NCBI RefSeq assembly: GCF_015291705.1
Contig: NZ_CP030050.1
Span: forward strand, 2,728,001 to 2,792,000
Reading direction: 5' to 3'
Origin: Bradyrhizobium arachidis
GTDB taxonomy: Bacteria > Pseudomonadota > Alphaproteobacteria > Rhizobiales > Xanthobacteraceae
DNA: 64,000 nt
The position numbers were made by a program, and so were the translations under genes. The notes below the pieces were generated by a model. It was given only the letters and a program-made list of their open reading frames with translations, searched no databases and was not told the origin of the DNA. Of the stretch, positions 33,156-41,976 are shown in pieces (position 1 is the first letter of the stretch; each line of letters starts with the position of its first letter).

Positions 33156-33843
33156 CACGGGTACCCGGTTTTGGATCTCTATCGACCTCAGTCCAAAACC
33201 GATTGCGCTTCATTAGAATTTTAGGCCGTGTGTCAAATCGTGCTCGTTGCAATTCCGCATTAGGCTGTCGGTCCCTTTCTATCTGATGACCTGCAGTAAC
33301 AGTCTTTTGCCACCGCACTGCGTCTGTTGCTGCCAACTCGAACCTGATACAGACAAGCATTGAGGCTCGGCCTCCCTTCCTGTTTGCGTTGCCTCCTTTG
33401 GCCGCAATCGTCGCCTCTTCATTCTCAAATTTCAGTGTTTTAGACAATGCGTCGTAGGGCTTCACGACCGTTTGCTCGAAAGCAAATGGGATCTCGGTTC
33501 TTACCTCCCAATCGTCGCATTCTGGATCGGAAGCATAGTGCCGTTGGATTAAAAGCATTTTCATACTCGTAACTACCACGGGGCGGCTTCCTGAATTGAT
33601 GAAGGTCAGACCGGGAGGTGGCCGAACTTTGAAGTTTTCGCCGTCGGGCTTAATAAAAGGACTGTCTATGACGACACTAAGTTCGTCGCTGTGGTAGAGG
33701 AACGTGTAGAAGGCCGTAACCGATGACAGGATCAGACCGGCCCAAGCAGTGGGTGAACCAATCCACTGTTGCCAATTTTTATCGGACCGCCTTTTCTTTG
33801 GCTCGTTCAAGCGCTTCCTGAACGCTTCCAACCTTTCATTCAT
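33049..33843 (-). CDS. membrane-anchored protein of unknown function
   Basis: 264 aa from ATG 33843, with GGGGA upstream. One helix near residues 33-53 (AWAGLILSSVTAFYTFLYHS) anchors a C-terminal beta-rich domain of about 200 residues (GLTFINSGSRPVVVTSMKML, ASMLVCIRFELAATDAVRWQ). Low-GC codon choices suggest foreign origin. It is a cargo gene with no recognised family; a defence role is possible but unproven. Confidence 0.65.
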   Translation of the reverse strand: MNERLEAFRKRLNEPKKRRSDKNWQQWIGSPTAWAGLILSSVTAFYTFLYHSDELSVVIDSPFIKPDGENFKVRPPPGLTFINSGSRPVVVTSMKMLLIQRHYASDPECDDWEVRTEIPFAFEQTVVKPYDALSKTLKFENEEATIAAKGGNANRKGGRASMLVCIRFELAATDAVRWQKTVTAGHQIERDRQPNAELQRARFDTRPKILMKRNRFWTEVDRDPKPGTRANEPRSVLASAWSRILRYLPVPYDEDRNWSLDPPI

Positions 33844-33995
33844 TGTCCCCACTCCCCGGGGTTGCAATGCGCGGGATGCTATGCTGATTGCATATGAAAA
33901 TCACCCTCTGGATCGCGTCAAATTATCTGCTTTCTACATCTTCTGCCGCATCGTGGGACACAGAAAGCAGCGCGCATCAGTCCGCAATATCGGGG

Positions 33996-34213
33996 TTTTG
34001 CATGAAGGCACCGTCGCCTCGGAAATGATGCGAGTTGTTCGCTGCTACGGCGAGCAGGAGGGAATTGTGCGCCGACTGTCATGGCGGGCTCTCGTGGCCC
34101 TTTCTGGCCCCGCGCTGCCGGCCGAGGTTCGCCATAGTCTGGATCAGCGCATTCTCGCGGGTGAGCGCATCAGCCTATCCAGGATCGCAGAGGCTCACCG
34201 GGGCCACAGCTAA
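33996..34213 (+). pseudogene. degraded second copy of the 32047-32862 C-terminal domain
   Basis: The frame ending at 34213 encodes MMRVVRCYGEQEGIVRRLSW then RALVALSGPALPAEVRHSLD and QRILAGERISLSRIAEAH. It aligns residue by residue with the end of the 32047-32862 product (MRVCRLYGDRDEISSRMSWA and so on). Upstream homology is lost, so it is a truncated duplicate or a remnant of a second element. Confidence 0.6.
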
Positions 34214-34301
34214 ATCAAATCAAAGCATTCAATGCTCTCCGGCGCACCGACGAACATTTAAGGCCCTTCGCGGCCCAGTTGGTTGGACGTTCAGAATGTT
34301 C

Positions 34302-34949
34302 CTATGGAATCTTCCTCACGTCAGGCAACTTAACCGGTACGGGCTGCATTGCGCCCCGGAGAACGTATTGTTCACCGGTTAGGATCTGTCTAAACACTGC
34401 CCTCGGTGAACAGTTGCTCGACAGCTTAAAGATCGTGTCGGGCATTTTGTAATCGTCCTCAGATAGTATAGGCATAACGGAAGAGTGGGGATCGGACGCG
34501 AGATCCTCGACCAGCTTCTCGCTAAAAAATCCTTGTTTCCTAAACGGCCGATCGTCGCCGGGGACCGCCCTTCGAAGGATGTGGAACTGCTCTACCTGAA
34601 GGTCCCACGCAGTTTTGCTCTTGAAGTCGGACGAGCTCGGCATGTACCGATCCTTCGCTTCCCTGACCTCGGCAAAGGTCTTCATCGTGGCCAGAGCGTG
34701 CTTGAAGTAATATTCCCGCTTCCATCTCTCATTCTCGAGCAAGTCGAATTTATCTGCCGCAGCGTCAGCATCGGACATGCACTTCTGTACCTGACTGAAG
34801 TAACTTCCGGCCGCCGTGACAAATAGTGCGGTGAGAACCCAGAGGAATAGGGGGCTGTTCAATACGGCCGAGATTCGACTCGCTTTGGGCTGGTGCATCG
34901 CTCCGTAAAGCCGAGCGTTGCGCAGCTTTTCGTACTTCGGCATCCGCAT
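34302..34949 (-). CDS. membrane-anchored protein of unknown function
   Basis: 215 aa from ATG 34949, preceded by GGGAG. One membrane helix (LFLWVLTALFVTAAGSYFSQ, about residues 35-54) and a C-terminal soluble region with SFKSKTAWD-like charged helices and IFKLSSNCSPRAVFRQILTG. Organisation resembles the 33049 gene (short N-terminus, one helix, outer domain). No family recognised. Confidence 0.62.
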   Translation of the reverse strand: MRMPKYEKLRNARLYGAMHQPKASRISAVLNSPLFLWVLTALFVTAAGSYFSQVQKCMSDADAAADKFDLLENERWKREYYFKHALATMKTFAEVREAKDRYMPSSSDFKSKTAWDLQVEQFHILRRAVPGDDRPFRKQGFFSEKLVEDLASDPHSSVMPILSEDDYKMPDTIFKLSSNCSPRAVFRQILTGEQYVLRGAMQPVPVKLPDVRKIP

Positions 34950-35003
34950 TACGACTTCTCCCGTCAAGGCTGTGCCATGGCAAAGCAAGCGGTTGGGGCA
35001 CCG

Positions 35004-35043
35004 GGCCCGCTGAGGAGAGCAGTCTAGCGAGCTTCAGCGGGCC
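35004..35043. other. isolated 10-bp stem
   Basis: GGCCCGCTGA (35004-35013) and TCAGCGGGCC (35034-35043) are perfect complements around a 20-base loop in the gap 34950-35215. No T run follows. It could be a terminator relic for the flanking genes. Confidence 0.35.
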
Positions 35044-35169
35044 ACTGAAGGCGATCAACGACGAACAGCAGAAGATTTGGCGAGTTGGTGGGGAGCCGTC
35101 GATGTGAAACCACCCGAGCGCCCGCGGCAATACGGATCTGTTTGAGACTCGGCTTGTTGCGAGCTAAAA

Positions 35170-35195
35170 GGAACCAGTGCGCTTCGCCGACGCTT
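35170..35195 (+). promoter_or_regulatory. candidate EcfG-type promoter of the DUF2934 gene
   Basis: GGAAC at 35170-35174, 16-base spacer, CGCTT at 35191-35195. The alphaproteobacterial general stress sigma factor recognises GGAAC with a CGTT-like -10 at this distance. The start codon is 21 bases further on. Confidence 0.4.
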
Positions 35196-35215
35196 GCTTC
35201 TGAAAGGAGTAAGTC

Positions 35216-35392
35216 ATGGCTGGTCTAAGCGAAGAAGAAATCCGCGTTCGAGCGTATCATCTCTGGACAGAGGCCGGGGAGCCGGCGGGACAGATGGACA
35301 CATTTTGGTACGAGGCTGAGAAGCAGCTTCTTGCCGAGCGAAGGGAATTGGGCGAGGTGCCCCCGGGGTTGACTGACAATCTGCCAGTCTGA
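35216..35392 (+). CDS. DUF2934 domain protein
   Basis: 58 aa, preceded by AAAGGAG. The sequence EEEIRVRAYHLWTEAGEPAG and FWYEAEKQLLAER matches the short DUF2934 pattern (I-R-x-R-A-Y-x-L-W-x-E-x-G-x-P). These small helical proteins of unknown function are common in rhizobia and often stress-linked. Confidence 0.85.
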   Translation: MAGLSEEEIRVRAYHLWTEAGEPAGQMDTFWYEAEKQLLAERRELGEVPPGLTDNLPV

Positions 35393-35524
35393 GCCCGAAT
35401 CGCCATCTAATCAATTGAAAATGATAGGATTTGCGATCTTCTCCCACAGAGGATCGCTGATCGCGGATCGTACCCCTTTTCGGGTGACAGTCCGAAGAAA
35501 TGCGTTGCCCCCTCGGACTTCAGA

Positions 35525-35690
35525 TTGAGCGCGCGCGAGGAAATCCTCCAGCTCAAGCGGGCCGGGATAGGGACGGCATCGGCCGAAGCCCTCCTTGCGC
35601 GGATGCAAGCGAAGTCGGATGAACTTTGTGCCCAACGGGATGAGAAGAAAGCTGACCGCGCGAGATCAAACCGTGGGTACTTGGGGGACG
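35525..35690 (+). pseudogene. fragment of a small coiled-coil protein
   Basis: The frame from TTG 35525 reads SAREEILQLKRAGIGTASAE then ALLARMQAKSDELCAQRDEK, like the C-terminal coiled-coil tail of a larger protein such as a resolvase, and then loses sense near 35690. No start or ribosome site is convincing. It is probably a remnant. Confidence 0.35.
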
Positions 35691-35693
35691 GAA

Positions 35694-35924
35694 ATGGTGA
35701 GGGTTCACCCGTAGTATTTTTCGGACTGGGAAAATCCGCCCGAATACATCAAGGCGCTGGAGCTTGTCCGAAGGCTCGGTACCCGTGAGGGCTGGTGTCA
35801 CGACCACGTCCTCGCCATCCAGGTCGCGGTCGATCAGTACGCCGAGGCCGCGCTGGGCAACCGTGAGTTCTTTCTCAACAAGCCGTACAGCATCGCGCCT
35901 CGGAGCCAGACTGATATCCCCTAG
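35694..35924 (+). pseudogene. small conserved protein interrupted by an amber codon
   Basis: From ATG 35694 the frame reads MVRVHP, then TAG (35712-35714), then YFSDWENPPEYIKALELVRR and LGTREGWCHDHVLAIQVAVD with QYAEAALGNREFFLNKPYSI to a normal stop. The part after TAG matches a small protein family I recall from Bradyrhizobium. A single nonsense base change is the simplest explanation. No good start codon follows the TAG. Confidence 0.6.
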
Positions 35925-36015
35925 TTACTTCTTCTCGGCCTGACCGTGGTTCGTGCCGCTTTCCGGGCCGATGTAGATGCCGGTACGCATGCGCTTCTTC
36001 CAGGTGCCATATCGA

Positions 36016-36981
36016 CTAATCGATTACCTGATCCGCCATGAGCAGAACTTGCTCCGGAATGGTCACGTGCAGTGCTCTGGCGGTACGCAGGTTTACCACC
36101 AACTGGAATGCTGTGGGCTGTTCAACAGGCATCTCAGCCGGCTTGCTGCCTTTTAGAATCCGATCGACGTAGCTGGCGGCCTTCGTGAAGAAAGCTATGT
36201 TGTCCGGGCCGTAGCTTATCAGCCCCTCATAATTGGTCACGTAACTGTTCACTTGAAAAACAGTCGGCAAGCTCTTTTGCAGCGCTATCGTAGGCAAGCT
36301 CGGCCGCGGAGGATCCGCTAGAACGTAAACGACGTCACAATGAGCCAAATTCATTTGAGCGAACGCGGACTCCAAGTCCTCGGGATCTTTCGCCGCGAAA
36401 AGTGACGCTGAAATGCCAAGCGTTTGTGCTGCTTGCACTGCAAGCTGGGCTAAAGGCGGATGAGTCGGGTTGTTTGAAGTCAAAACACCAATCTTTTTCG
36501 CATTCGGGAAGACTAGCCGAATAATGTCCAGGATCTTTGTGGTGGTGTCGCCGAACATATTGGCAACACCAGTTATATTTTTGCCTGGGTGCGTGAAGCT
36601 AAGCACGAAACCAGACCCGATAGGATCTGTCGCTGGCGACATCACGATCGGGATTGTTGACGTGGCCTTCTGTGCGGCTGCAATAGCCGGCGTTGCGTTC
36701 GCAACAATCACATCTGGCTTCAGCTCGACGAGCTCCTCCGCTAAAGCCGGTAGGAGCCCGTACTTTCCGTTCGCCTCCCTAACGTCGACAATCAGGTTCC
36801 TGCCTTCGTCATACCCGAGCTTGCGAAGCGCGCCTCTCAAAGTACTCGCGCCAACGGTGGCTCTCCCGGAATCGAGGTATCCCACGCGCCAGCGGCGCGG
36901 TTCTGCAGCGGTCTCGATGGTCGCCGAGAGAAATGCGAGGCCGCTAGTCAGCCAAGCCCGGCGCGTTATTAGTCGGCGCAT
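36016..36981 (-). CDS. ABC transporter substrate-binding protein (TrpX/DUF534 type)
   Basis: 321 aa. The start MRRLITRRAWLTSGLAFLSA is a possible Tat or Sec signal. The mature part follows the periplasmic-binding fold of the ABC_sub_bind family: RVGYLDSGRATVGASTLRGA, DVIVANATPAIAAAQKATST, PIVMSPATDPIGSGFVLSFT. No permease or ATPase gene is next to it, so it is an orphan binding protein on the island. Ligand unknown. Confidence 0.85.
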   Translation of the reverse strand: MRRLITRRAWLTSGLAFLSATIETAAEPRRWRVGYLDSGRATVGASTLRGALRKLGYDEGRNLIVDVREANGKYGLLPALAEELVELKPDVIVANATPAIAAAQKATSTIPIVMSPATDPIGSGFVLSFTHPGKNITGVANMFGDTTTKILDIIRLVFPNAKKIGVLTSNNPTHPPLAQLAVQAAQTLGISASLFAAKDPEDLESAFAQMNLAHCDVVYVLADPPRPSLPTIALQKSLPTVFQVNSYVTNYEGLISYGPDNIAFFTKAASYVDRILKGSKPAEMPVEQPTAFQLVVNLRTARALHVTIPEQVLLMADQVID

Positions 36982-37269
36982 GGAACGAGCTCATTTCGCA
37001 ACACTGGGCGGCGTTCATAGCACCTTCGCAGGCCGCAATCGAGAAAGCAGATGGGCGTCAGGGACTGTACTCGAAAAGGCGAAGTCAGCTGTTGATGGCC
37101 AAGCGGGATGCATCTGCTCGGGTTGAGCTTTACTGCTATTGACCCATATGCGACATGGCCGGATTGGTCAGCAGGAAGTGCTGCCATTGTGTGTTATAAT
37201 TAGTAGCCCGGTGGCTGACCGCCTGAATGGCCGGCGAAGCACATAGACTGTTACCGTCAGGAGCTGGCG

Positions 37270-38733
37270 ATGACATCCATTGACGAACGGCTTCTTGAAG
37301 CCAAGATGACCCAGATCGAGCAGGCCCGTGCCTGGAGCCCGCGCGTCATCTCCAAGTTCGAAACGCTGATCCGCAGCGGCGACGAGGTCAGTGTCTACCG
37401 TGCCAATCCCCTGGCCTTTGCTCGTGATCGCGGTGTAGCCGAGCCGGAGTCGATCGATCTGTTCCTCCACGCCGCTCGCGCCGGGCTGGTCGACTTGCAT
37501 TGGGACATTCTATGTCCCCATTCGGGCCTGGTGCTGGAAAGCTTCGGCAAGCTCCGTGCGCTCCGAAGCCATTTCGTCTGCGGCCTGTGCGACATCGACG
37601 GTCAGACGGACCTTGACGACTTTATCGAGGCTTCTTTCTCCGTCTCGCCGCAAGTCCGGCGCCTCGCGTTGCATGACGTTGACAACCTCTCGATTGAAGA
37701 CCTGCACTGGAAGCTGAAATTTGCCGACACCGGGCGGCTACCAGGCGGACAAACCCGGTTTGTTGATGTTCTGCGCACCCTCGTGCGCGGCATGACATAT
37801 CTGCCACCCGGCGTGACGACGACGCTGCATGCCGAGATCGGGCCCGGTGCCCTCTCGGGCGTTAACGTCCAGACCCAGGCTGGCTTCATGCTGCCGGTCG
37901 TGGAGTCAGCTGCTGCCGGGCCGGCGCCCAACACGCCGACGATCGTTCACGTCACCTATGATGGTCAGCGTTTCACGTCCGCTCTTTCGGCCGTGCCGTC
38001 GGGGCGTGGAGTAATTGAGATCAGCAACATCGGCCCCAAGCGCGGCTCGCTACTCCTGATCAACTGGCCGCCAGAGATCGTGACCATGCCGGAGAAGCCG
38101 ACGCTTGAGTTCGATCCTTACGTGTCCGGCGGCATGCTGTTGACGCGGCAGACCTTCCGCAAGCTCTTCCGCTCCGAGCGCGTGGACGAGGAGGAAGGCA
38201 TCGGCATTCGACAAGTGACCCTCCTGTTCACCGATTTGAAAGGCTCGACGGCGCTCTACGAGCGTCTCGGGGATCTTAATGCCTATGCGCTGGTACGGGA
38301 ACATTTCTCGCTGCTCGACGCAGTTGCTCATAAGCATGCCGGTGCAATCGTAAAAACCATTGGTGACGCCGTAATGGCAGCGTTCTCCCGGCCGGTCGAC
38401 GCCGTGGCGGCGGCGCTCCACATATTGCAGGAAATCGGCCGGTTCAACCGAGAGCACGGCCAGCCAGCGATCATCCTCAAGATGGGCGCACACTGCGGGC
38501 CGTCCATTGCCGTGACTCTCAACGAGAATCTCGACTACTTCGGCCAGACGGTGAACATTGCCGCGCGGGTGCAATCGTTCGCGGATGCCGGCGAAGTCTG
38601 TCTGACGGAAGCACTCTACACAGCCCCTGGTGTTCGTGGGCTGTTGACGGGCCGGGATGTCGAGGAGTTCGAGGCGCCGCTGCGCGGCGTCGAGGGCAAA
38701 GCACAAGTCTATCGCGTCACCGGCCGATGGTAG
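37270..38733 (+). CDS. adenylate cyclase with DUF5939 domain
   Basis: 487 aa. Residues about 20-300 are a DUF5939-like sensor region with a cysteine cluster (CPHSG at 82-86, VCGLC at 103-107) that may bind zinc. Residues about 312-487 form a class III cyclase: metal-binding Asp322 in LLFTDLKGST and Asp366 in KTIGDAVMAAF, then NIAARVQ. The enzyme should make cAMP from ATP in the cytoplasm. The upstream gap 36982-37269 shows no gene. It is a stand-alone island gene. Confidence 0.88.
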   Translation: MTSIDERLLEAKMTQIEQARAWSPRVISKFETLIRSGDEVSVYRANPLAFARDRGVAEPESIDLFLHAARAGLVDLHWDILCPHSGLVLESFGKLRALRSHFVCGLCDIDGQTDLDDFIEASFSVSPQVRRLALHDVDNLSIEDLHWKLKFADTGRLPGGQTRFVDVLRTLVRGMTYLPPGVTTTLHAEIGPGALSGVNVQTQAGFMLPVVESAAAGPAPNTPTIVHVTYDGQRFTSALSAVPSGRGVIEISNIGPKRGSLLLINWPPEIVTMPEKPTLEFDPYVSGGMLLTRQTFRKLFRSERVDEEEGIGIRQVTLLFTDLKGSTALYERLGDLNAYALVREHFSLLDAVAHKHAGAIVKTIGDAVMAAFSRPVDAVAAALHILQEIGRFNREHGQPAIILKMGAHCGPSIAVTLNENLDYFGQTVNIAARVQSFADAGEVCLTEALYTAPGVRGLLTGRDVEEFEAPLRGVEGKAQVYRVTGRW

Positions 38734-39179
38734 CATCGGGCTCGCAAAATTCGCTCAACCAATCGTTTCGATCGAACTGTGCTTCAGACATTTCGTGGAC
38801 ACCTACTCACTTCATCAACCACCCCTGCACGCGCGTCCGCACTTTAGTGTGAACGTCCGGATTTGCCCCTTAGCGGATCTCGGTCTCCGTCGCCGCGATG
38901 TCTGCTTGCAAAGGTGGAACAGACTGGTGCTGCAATTGAGATCGTCCTAGTCCCCTTGCGTGAACATCTAAATAATGGGGCACTCTATCACACCACGTTC
39001 TCTCGCCGTTCGGCTCGCGCTCTCGTTGACCTTGAAAATACAACCGGGAAACGCAAATGCGGTTGTATCGGAGAACAGCGTTAGGAACGCCAGCTTGGCT
39101 GGGCGGTTAGAGATTCTGATAAAGGTAGGTAGACTGCCCGCCGCTGGCCCCCACGGCGGGCTTTTTGTGAGTTGCGTTA
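38734..39179 (+). other. gap without a gene; possible small RNA at its end
   Basis: No frame here resembles protein. A 9-bp stem ATACAACCG (39038-39046) with CGGTTGTAT (39060-39068) is followed by an intrinsic terminator at 39136-39166, about 400 bases after the nearest upstream stop codon. This combination would suit a short non-coding transcript. Confidence 0.35.
39136..39166 (+). terminator. intrinsic terminator
   Basis: GCCCGCCG (39136-39143), a 10-base loop and CGGCGGGC (39154-39161), followed by TTTTT. It lies 13 bases before the DNA ligase start and terminates whatever is transcribed in the preceding gene-less stretch. Confidence 0.75.
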
Positions 39180-40106
39180 GTGGCAAAGCGTACCAAGGCA
39201 CCGGCAAGAGAGCCGGGGGCGCCTCCGATGCCGGGGTTTATTGTGCCCCAGCTGGCGACCCTGAAGATGAAGGCACCTTCGGGGGCCCGGTGGATTCACG
39301 AAGTTAAGTACGACGGCTATCGCATCCAACTCCACATCGATGGCGACGACCGCCGCGCCTACACGCGCAACGGCCACAACTGGGTCCACAAATTCTCCGT
39401 CATCGCCGGCGCCTTCGACATTCAAGGTCGTGCGATCGTTGACGGTGAGGTCGTCGTCGTCCATGAGGGGCGACCCAACTTCTCCGAGCTGCAGGCCGAC
39501 CTCGCGAGAGGGGATCAGGATCGCTTAGTTTACTTCGCCTTCGATCTCCTTTGGCTTGATGGCCAAGACCTCCGGAGGCTTTCCCAGCTTGCGCGTAAGG
39601 AGCTGCTCAAGGAGCTAATCGAGAGCAACGAGATTAAGGATCCCATTCTCTACAGCGAACACCATGAAGGTGACGGGCAGGCGCTGTTCGAGGCAGCCAG
39701 CAGGCTTAAGTATGAGGGCATCATCTCCAAACGAGTGGATGCTCCTTACCGATCGGAGCGGGTTGAAACGTGGCAGAAGATCAAGGCCGTTCAGAAGGGG
39801 AAATTCCCCGTGGTGGGATTCATCAAAGACCCCTCAGGGGTCGCAGCTCTCTACCTTGGCAGACAGGAAGGGAACGAGCTGCGCTATATGGGCAAGGTCG
39901 GGACGGGGTGGAGCCGAACCACCTCACGCAAGATCAGGGATGCACTCGATACTGTCGTCAGCCCGAAGAGTAGATTGAGTAAGCAACTCAAAAAGCCCAA
40001 CGCCACTTGGGTCGAGCCGAAGTTTGTTGCCGAAATCGAGTATCGCGACATAACTTCCGAAGGACTGCTCCGCGCCAGCTCATTCAAAGGTCTAAGCCGG
40101 AAATAA
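39180..40106 (+). CDS. ATP-dependent DNA ligase (LigC/LigD ligase-domain type)
   Basis: 308 aa, GTG start. Adenylation domain: nucleophile Lys43 in EVKYDGYR, motif III VDGEVV, motif IV KYEGIISKR, motif V ETWQKIK; an OB-fold follows (GVAALYLGRQEGNELRYMGK, WVEPKFVAEIEYRDITSEGL). It has the ligase and OB domains of LigD without polymerase or phosphoesterase domains. Such ligases act in Ku-dependent end joining or base-excision repair. No Ku gene is in the window. Confidence 0.9.
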   Translation: MAKRTKAPAREPGAPPMPGFIVPQLATLKMKAPSGARWIHEVKYDGYRIQLHIDGDDRRAYTRNGHNWVHKFSVIAGAFDIQGRAIVDGEVVVVHEGRPNFSELQADLARGDQDRLVYFAFDLLWLDGQDLRRLSQLARKELLKELIESNEIKDPILYSEHHEGDGQALFEAASRLKYEGIISKRVDAPYRSERVETWQKIKAVQKGKFPVVGFIKDPSGVAALYLGRQEGNELRYMGKVGTGWSRTTSRKIRDALDTVVSPKSRLSKQLKKPNATWVEPKFVAEIEYRDITSEGLLRASSFKGLSRK

Positions 40107-40168
40107 ACTTATGTTTCTGCGATCATCTGCACGCTGACGTACAAGCAATTCGTCAGAAGGAGCGTGCG

Positions 40169-40357
40169 ATGGGATTGAAGCGCAGGCGATTCAAGCAGAC
40201 AGAGTCTCTCGAGGCGCGGCTTGAGCAATTTGCCCAGGATATGCGTGAGCGCGCGGACGGAAAGCCTCCGGGCGACGAACGTAACGCCTTGCTCAAGCGA
40301 GCACGTAATGCAGATCAAGCAATCGACATTGAGCGACAACTTCGTCAGGGTCACTAG
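40169..40357 (+). CDS. small conserved protein
   Basis: 62 aa from ATG 40169 with AGAAGGAG upstream. RRRFKQTESLEARLEQFAQD then MRERADGKPPGDERNALLKR matches a basic, helical family common in Bradyrhizobium. Function unknown. It follows the ligase gene by 62 bases and is closed by a terminator at 40410. Confidence 0.72.
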   Translation: MGLKRRRFKQTESLEARLEQFAQDMRERADGKPPGDERNALLKRARNADQAIDIERQLRQGH

Positions 40358-40409
40358 GAACGCCCAAGAGAGAAGCGGTTTAGCTTGGCTCCTCCGTCTG
40401 AAAAATCCT

Positions 40410-40440
40410 GCCCTCGCTGCTCCCTTGGCGAGGGCCTTTT
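40410..40440 (+). terminator. intrinsic terminator
   Basis: GCCCTCGC (40410-40417) and GCGAGGGC (40428-40435), followed by CTTTT. It ends the ligase plus small protein unit. Confidence 0.75.
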
Positions 40441-40575
40441 CGGCCGTCACCGTGTGATCGCCGATCCGACCATGTAGACAATTCGGCCCTGCAAGCGTGG
40501 CCGGCGCCGGTGGCCGCCGAAAGCCACGTTTTTCGCTAAGCTCGAACAACGGGGGGAGGGCGCCAGCGCCTTGTC

Positions 40576-40914
40576 TCAACTGAACACAGCATGAGCAAGA
40601 ATGGCGAAGTAGGCGACGATCAGGAAGAAAGCCGTCGTCCGGAGCTCTTTTGCGCGCAGCTCGGCGGCTTGATAACTGAATTGCTTTTGCCGACGGTGAG
40701 CAGATACAGCCCGCGACAGGCGTAGGGGCCACACCAGATGTTTATCTCCTTTGCGCACCACCGAGCTCGCCGGAAATCCCTGTCGCGTCATCCTTCCAGC
40801 CAGTCGGCCACGGTTTGAGCACTCGTAGACAGAGACCCGACGACCATCGCGAGAGTCGCGGATAACGGATCTCAGGGCCGTTACGATGCGGCAATTTCGC
40901 AGTTGGGACGCCAA
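40576..40914 (-). CDS. possibly decayed zinc-ribbon/membrane protein
   Basis: 112 aa. The start resembles a zinc-ribbon family (NCRIVTALRSVIRDSRDGRR then VSVYECSN), but cysteines expected in the ribbon are replaced (LRNC, CSNRGR). The C-terminus has one membrane helix (TAFFLIVAYFAILAHAVF). Could be a diverged gene or a pseudogene. The flanking gap 40915-41210 shows no gene. Confidence 0.35.
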   Translation of the reverse strand: MASQLRNCRIVTALRSVIRDSRDGRRVSVYECSNRGRLAGRMTRQGFPASSVVRKGDKHLVWPLRLSRAVSAHRRQKQFSYQAAELRAKELRTTAFFLIVAYFAILAHAVFS

Positions 40915-41210
40915 TCAACAAACGTTGTCTCAAAGGTTGCCTGCGCATGTGATTCGCCTCCTTCCCAGATGCGATCAGATCACGAGTCCGCTATCAATAT
41001 CATGGATTATGCCGAGGACGGCTGGGTCGCACCAGGTTCGTCAAGACCCCACATTCAACATGCGATCACACCGCAACCAGGCGATGGCGCAACCGGGGCG
41101 TACCGGCCTTATGTTGGGGATGGCTCCTGTCGCCCCCTTTGCGGTCGCGATCCAGGCGTGCACCGTCTATCGCGTGTCCAACTTGATAGATTGCGGTAAG
41201 GAACAGGGCC

Positions 41211-41456
41211 GTGCCGCGAAGCACAAACCGTAACCTGCCTAAATCAGCAGACCTCATGGTCATCAAAGAAGAGCTGATCGCCGGGCGTAGGATCGTTGTT
41301 GCGGCTGCGGCGGGGCCGCGCCTGAGTGGCCGGAGGGGCGTTATCCTTGGCCCAGGGGCGACCGCGACTCAGGTCAAGGTGGTCCTCGACGGAGCCAAGC
41401 GCTTCGTGACGTTGCATGCGCGCTACATTGACCTGCTCAGAAACCCGCAATCTTAG
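41211..41456 (+). CDS. small conserved protein
   Basis: 81 aa from GTG 41211, or 66 aa from ATG 41256. The part GRRIVVAAAAGPRLSGRRGV then ILGPGATATQVKVVLDGAKR has a KOW-like beta pattern. No signal or helix. Function unknown; similar proteins occur in Bradyrhizobium. Confidence 0.55.
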   Translation: MPRSTNRNLPKSADLMVIKEELIAGRRIVVAAAAGPRLSGRRGVILGPGATATQVKVVLDGAKRFVTLHARYIDLLRNPQS

Positions 41457-41689
41457 CCTATCCTCGAGGACGGGGCATCAATCCTTGTCCGCTCTCCTTG
41501 TCTCAACTCGGATTCGAAGTGACCAGAGGCCTTGCACGGTTGCCATTGAACCTATTACAGCGCTGCTCGTCATGTTGGGGCTTGCCACTTTCAACATCGC
41601 GGTGGGCTGGAATGTGACCAGCTTCAACGAGCGAGGAACGTTGACCCGGAGAACGAGTTTCAAGCGAACTTCAACAGGAGACTGCAACA

Positions 41690-41971
41690 ATGAAGATTGC
41701 AAAGATTGCCTTGGCTGCGGCTATGGTGTTCGGCTCGATCGCGGCAGCGTCCGCTCAAGGCGCAGGAGGAGGCGGCGCGGGTGGGGGCGCTGGCGGCGGA
41801 GCGGGAGCGGGAGCTGGGGCGGGCGGGGGCTCCGGCTCCGGCTCCGGCGGAGGTGGCGGCGATTCTCCGGCGGCTACCACCGGCCAGGGCGCCTCGAGCA
41901 GCCCAACGTCTGCGAACCCCTCGGCGACGATGAACGACACGAAGTCGAAGGGCCATGACACCAAGAAGTAA
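41690..41971 (+). CDS. glycine-rich exported protein
   Basis: 93 aa with a Sec signal (IALAAAMVFGSIAAASAQ) followed by about 40 residues that are mostly Gly, Ala and Ser, then a Ser/Thr/Lys-rich end (MNDTKSKGHDTKK). Low complexity; no fold predicted. A GGAAC-N16-AGTT element at 41635-41659 could be a weak EcfG-type promoter. A strong terminator follows. Confidence 0.7.
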   Translation: MKIAKIALAAAMVFGSIAAASAQGAGGGGAGGGAGGGAGAGAGAGGGSGSGSGGGGGDSPAATTGQGASSSPTSANPSATMNDTKSKGHDTKK

Positions 41972-41976
41972 GAGCA

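Noticed and set aside
32859..35924. Amber codons reassigned to an amino acid in this element
   Set aside because: Most other genes of the element, and the host, use normal stops including TAG (for example at 31179). Two single-stop frames are better explained by decay.
37195..37200. TATAAT as a cyclase promoter -10 box
   Set aside because: No -35 box lies at a suitable distance, so a promoter cannot be claimed.
41697..41933. Overlapping frames in the glycine-rich gene
   Set aside because: GC-rich repeats give open frames in all directions. Only the 41690 frame has a signal peptide and a ribosome site.
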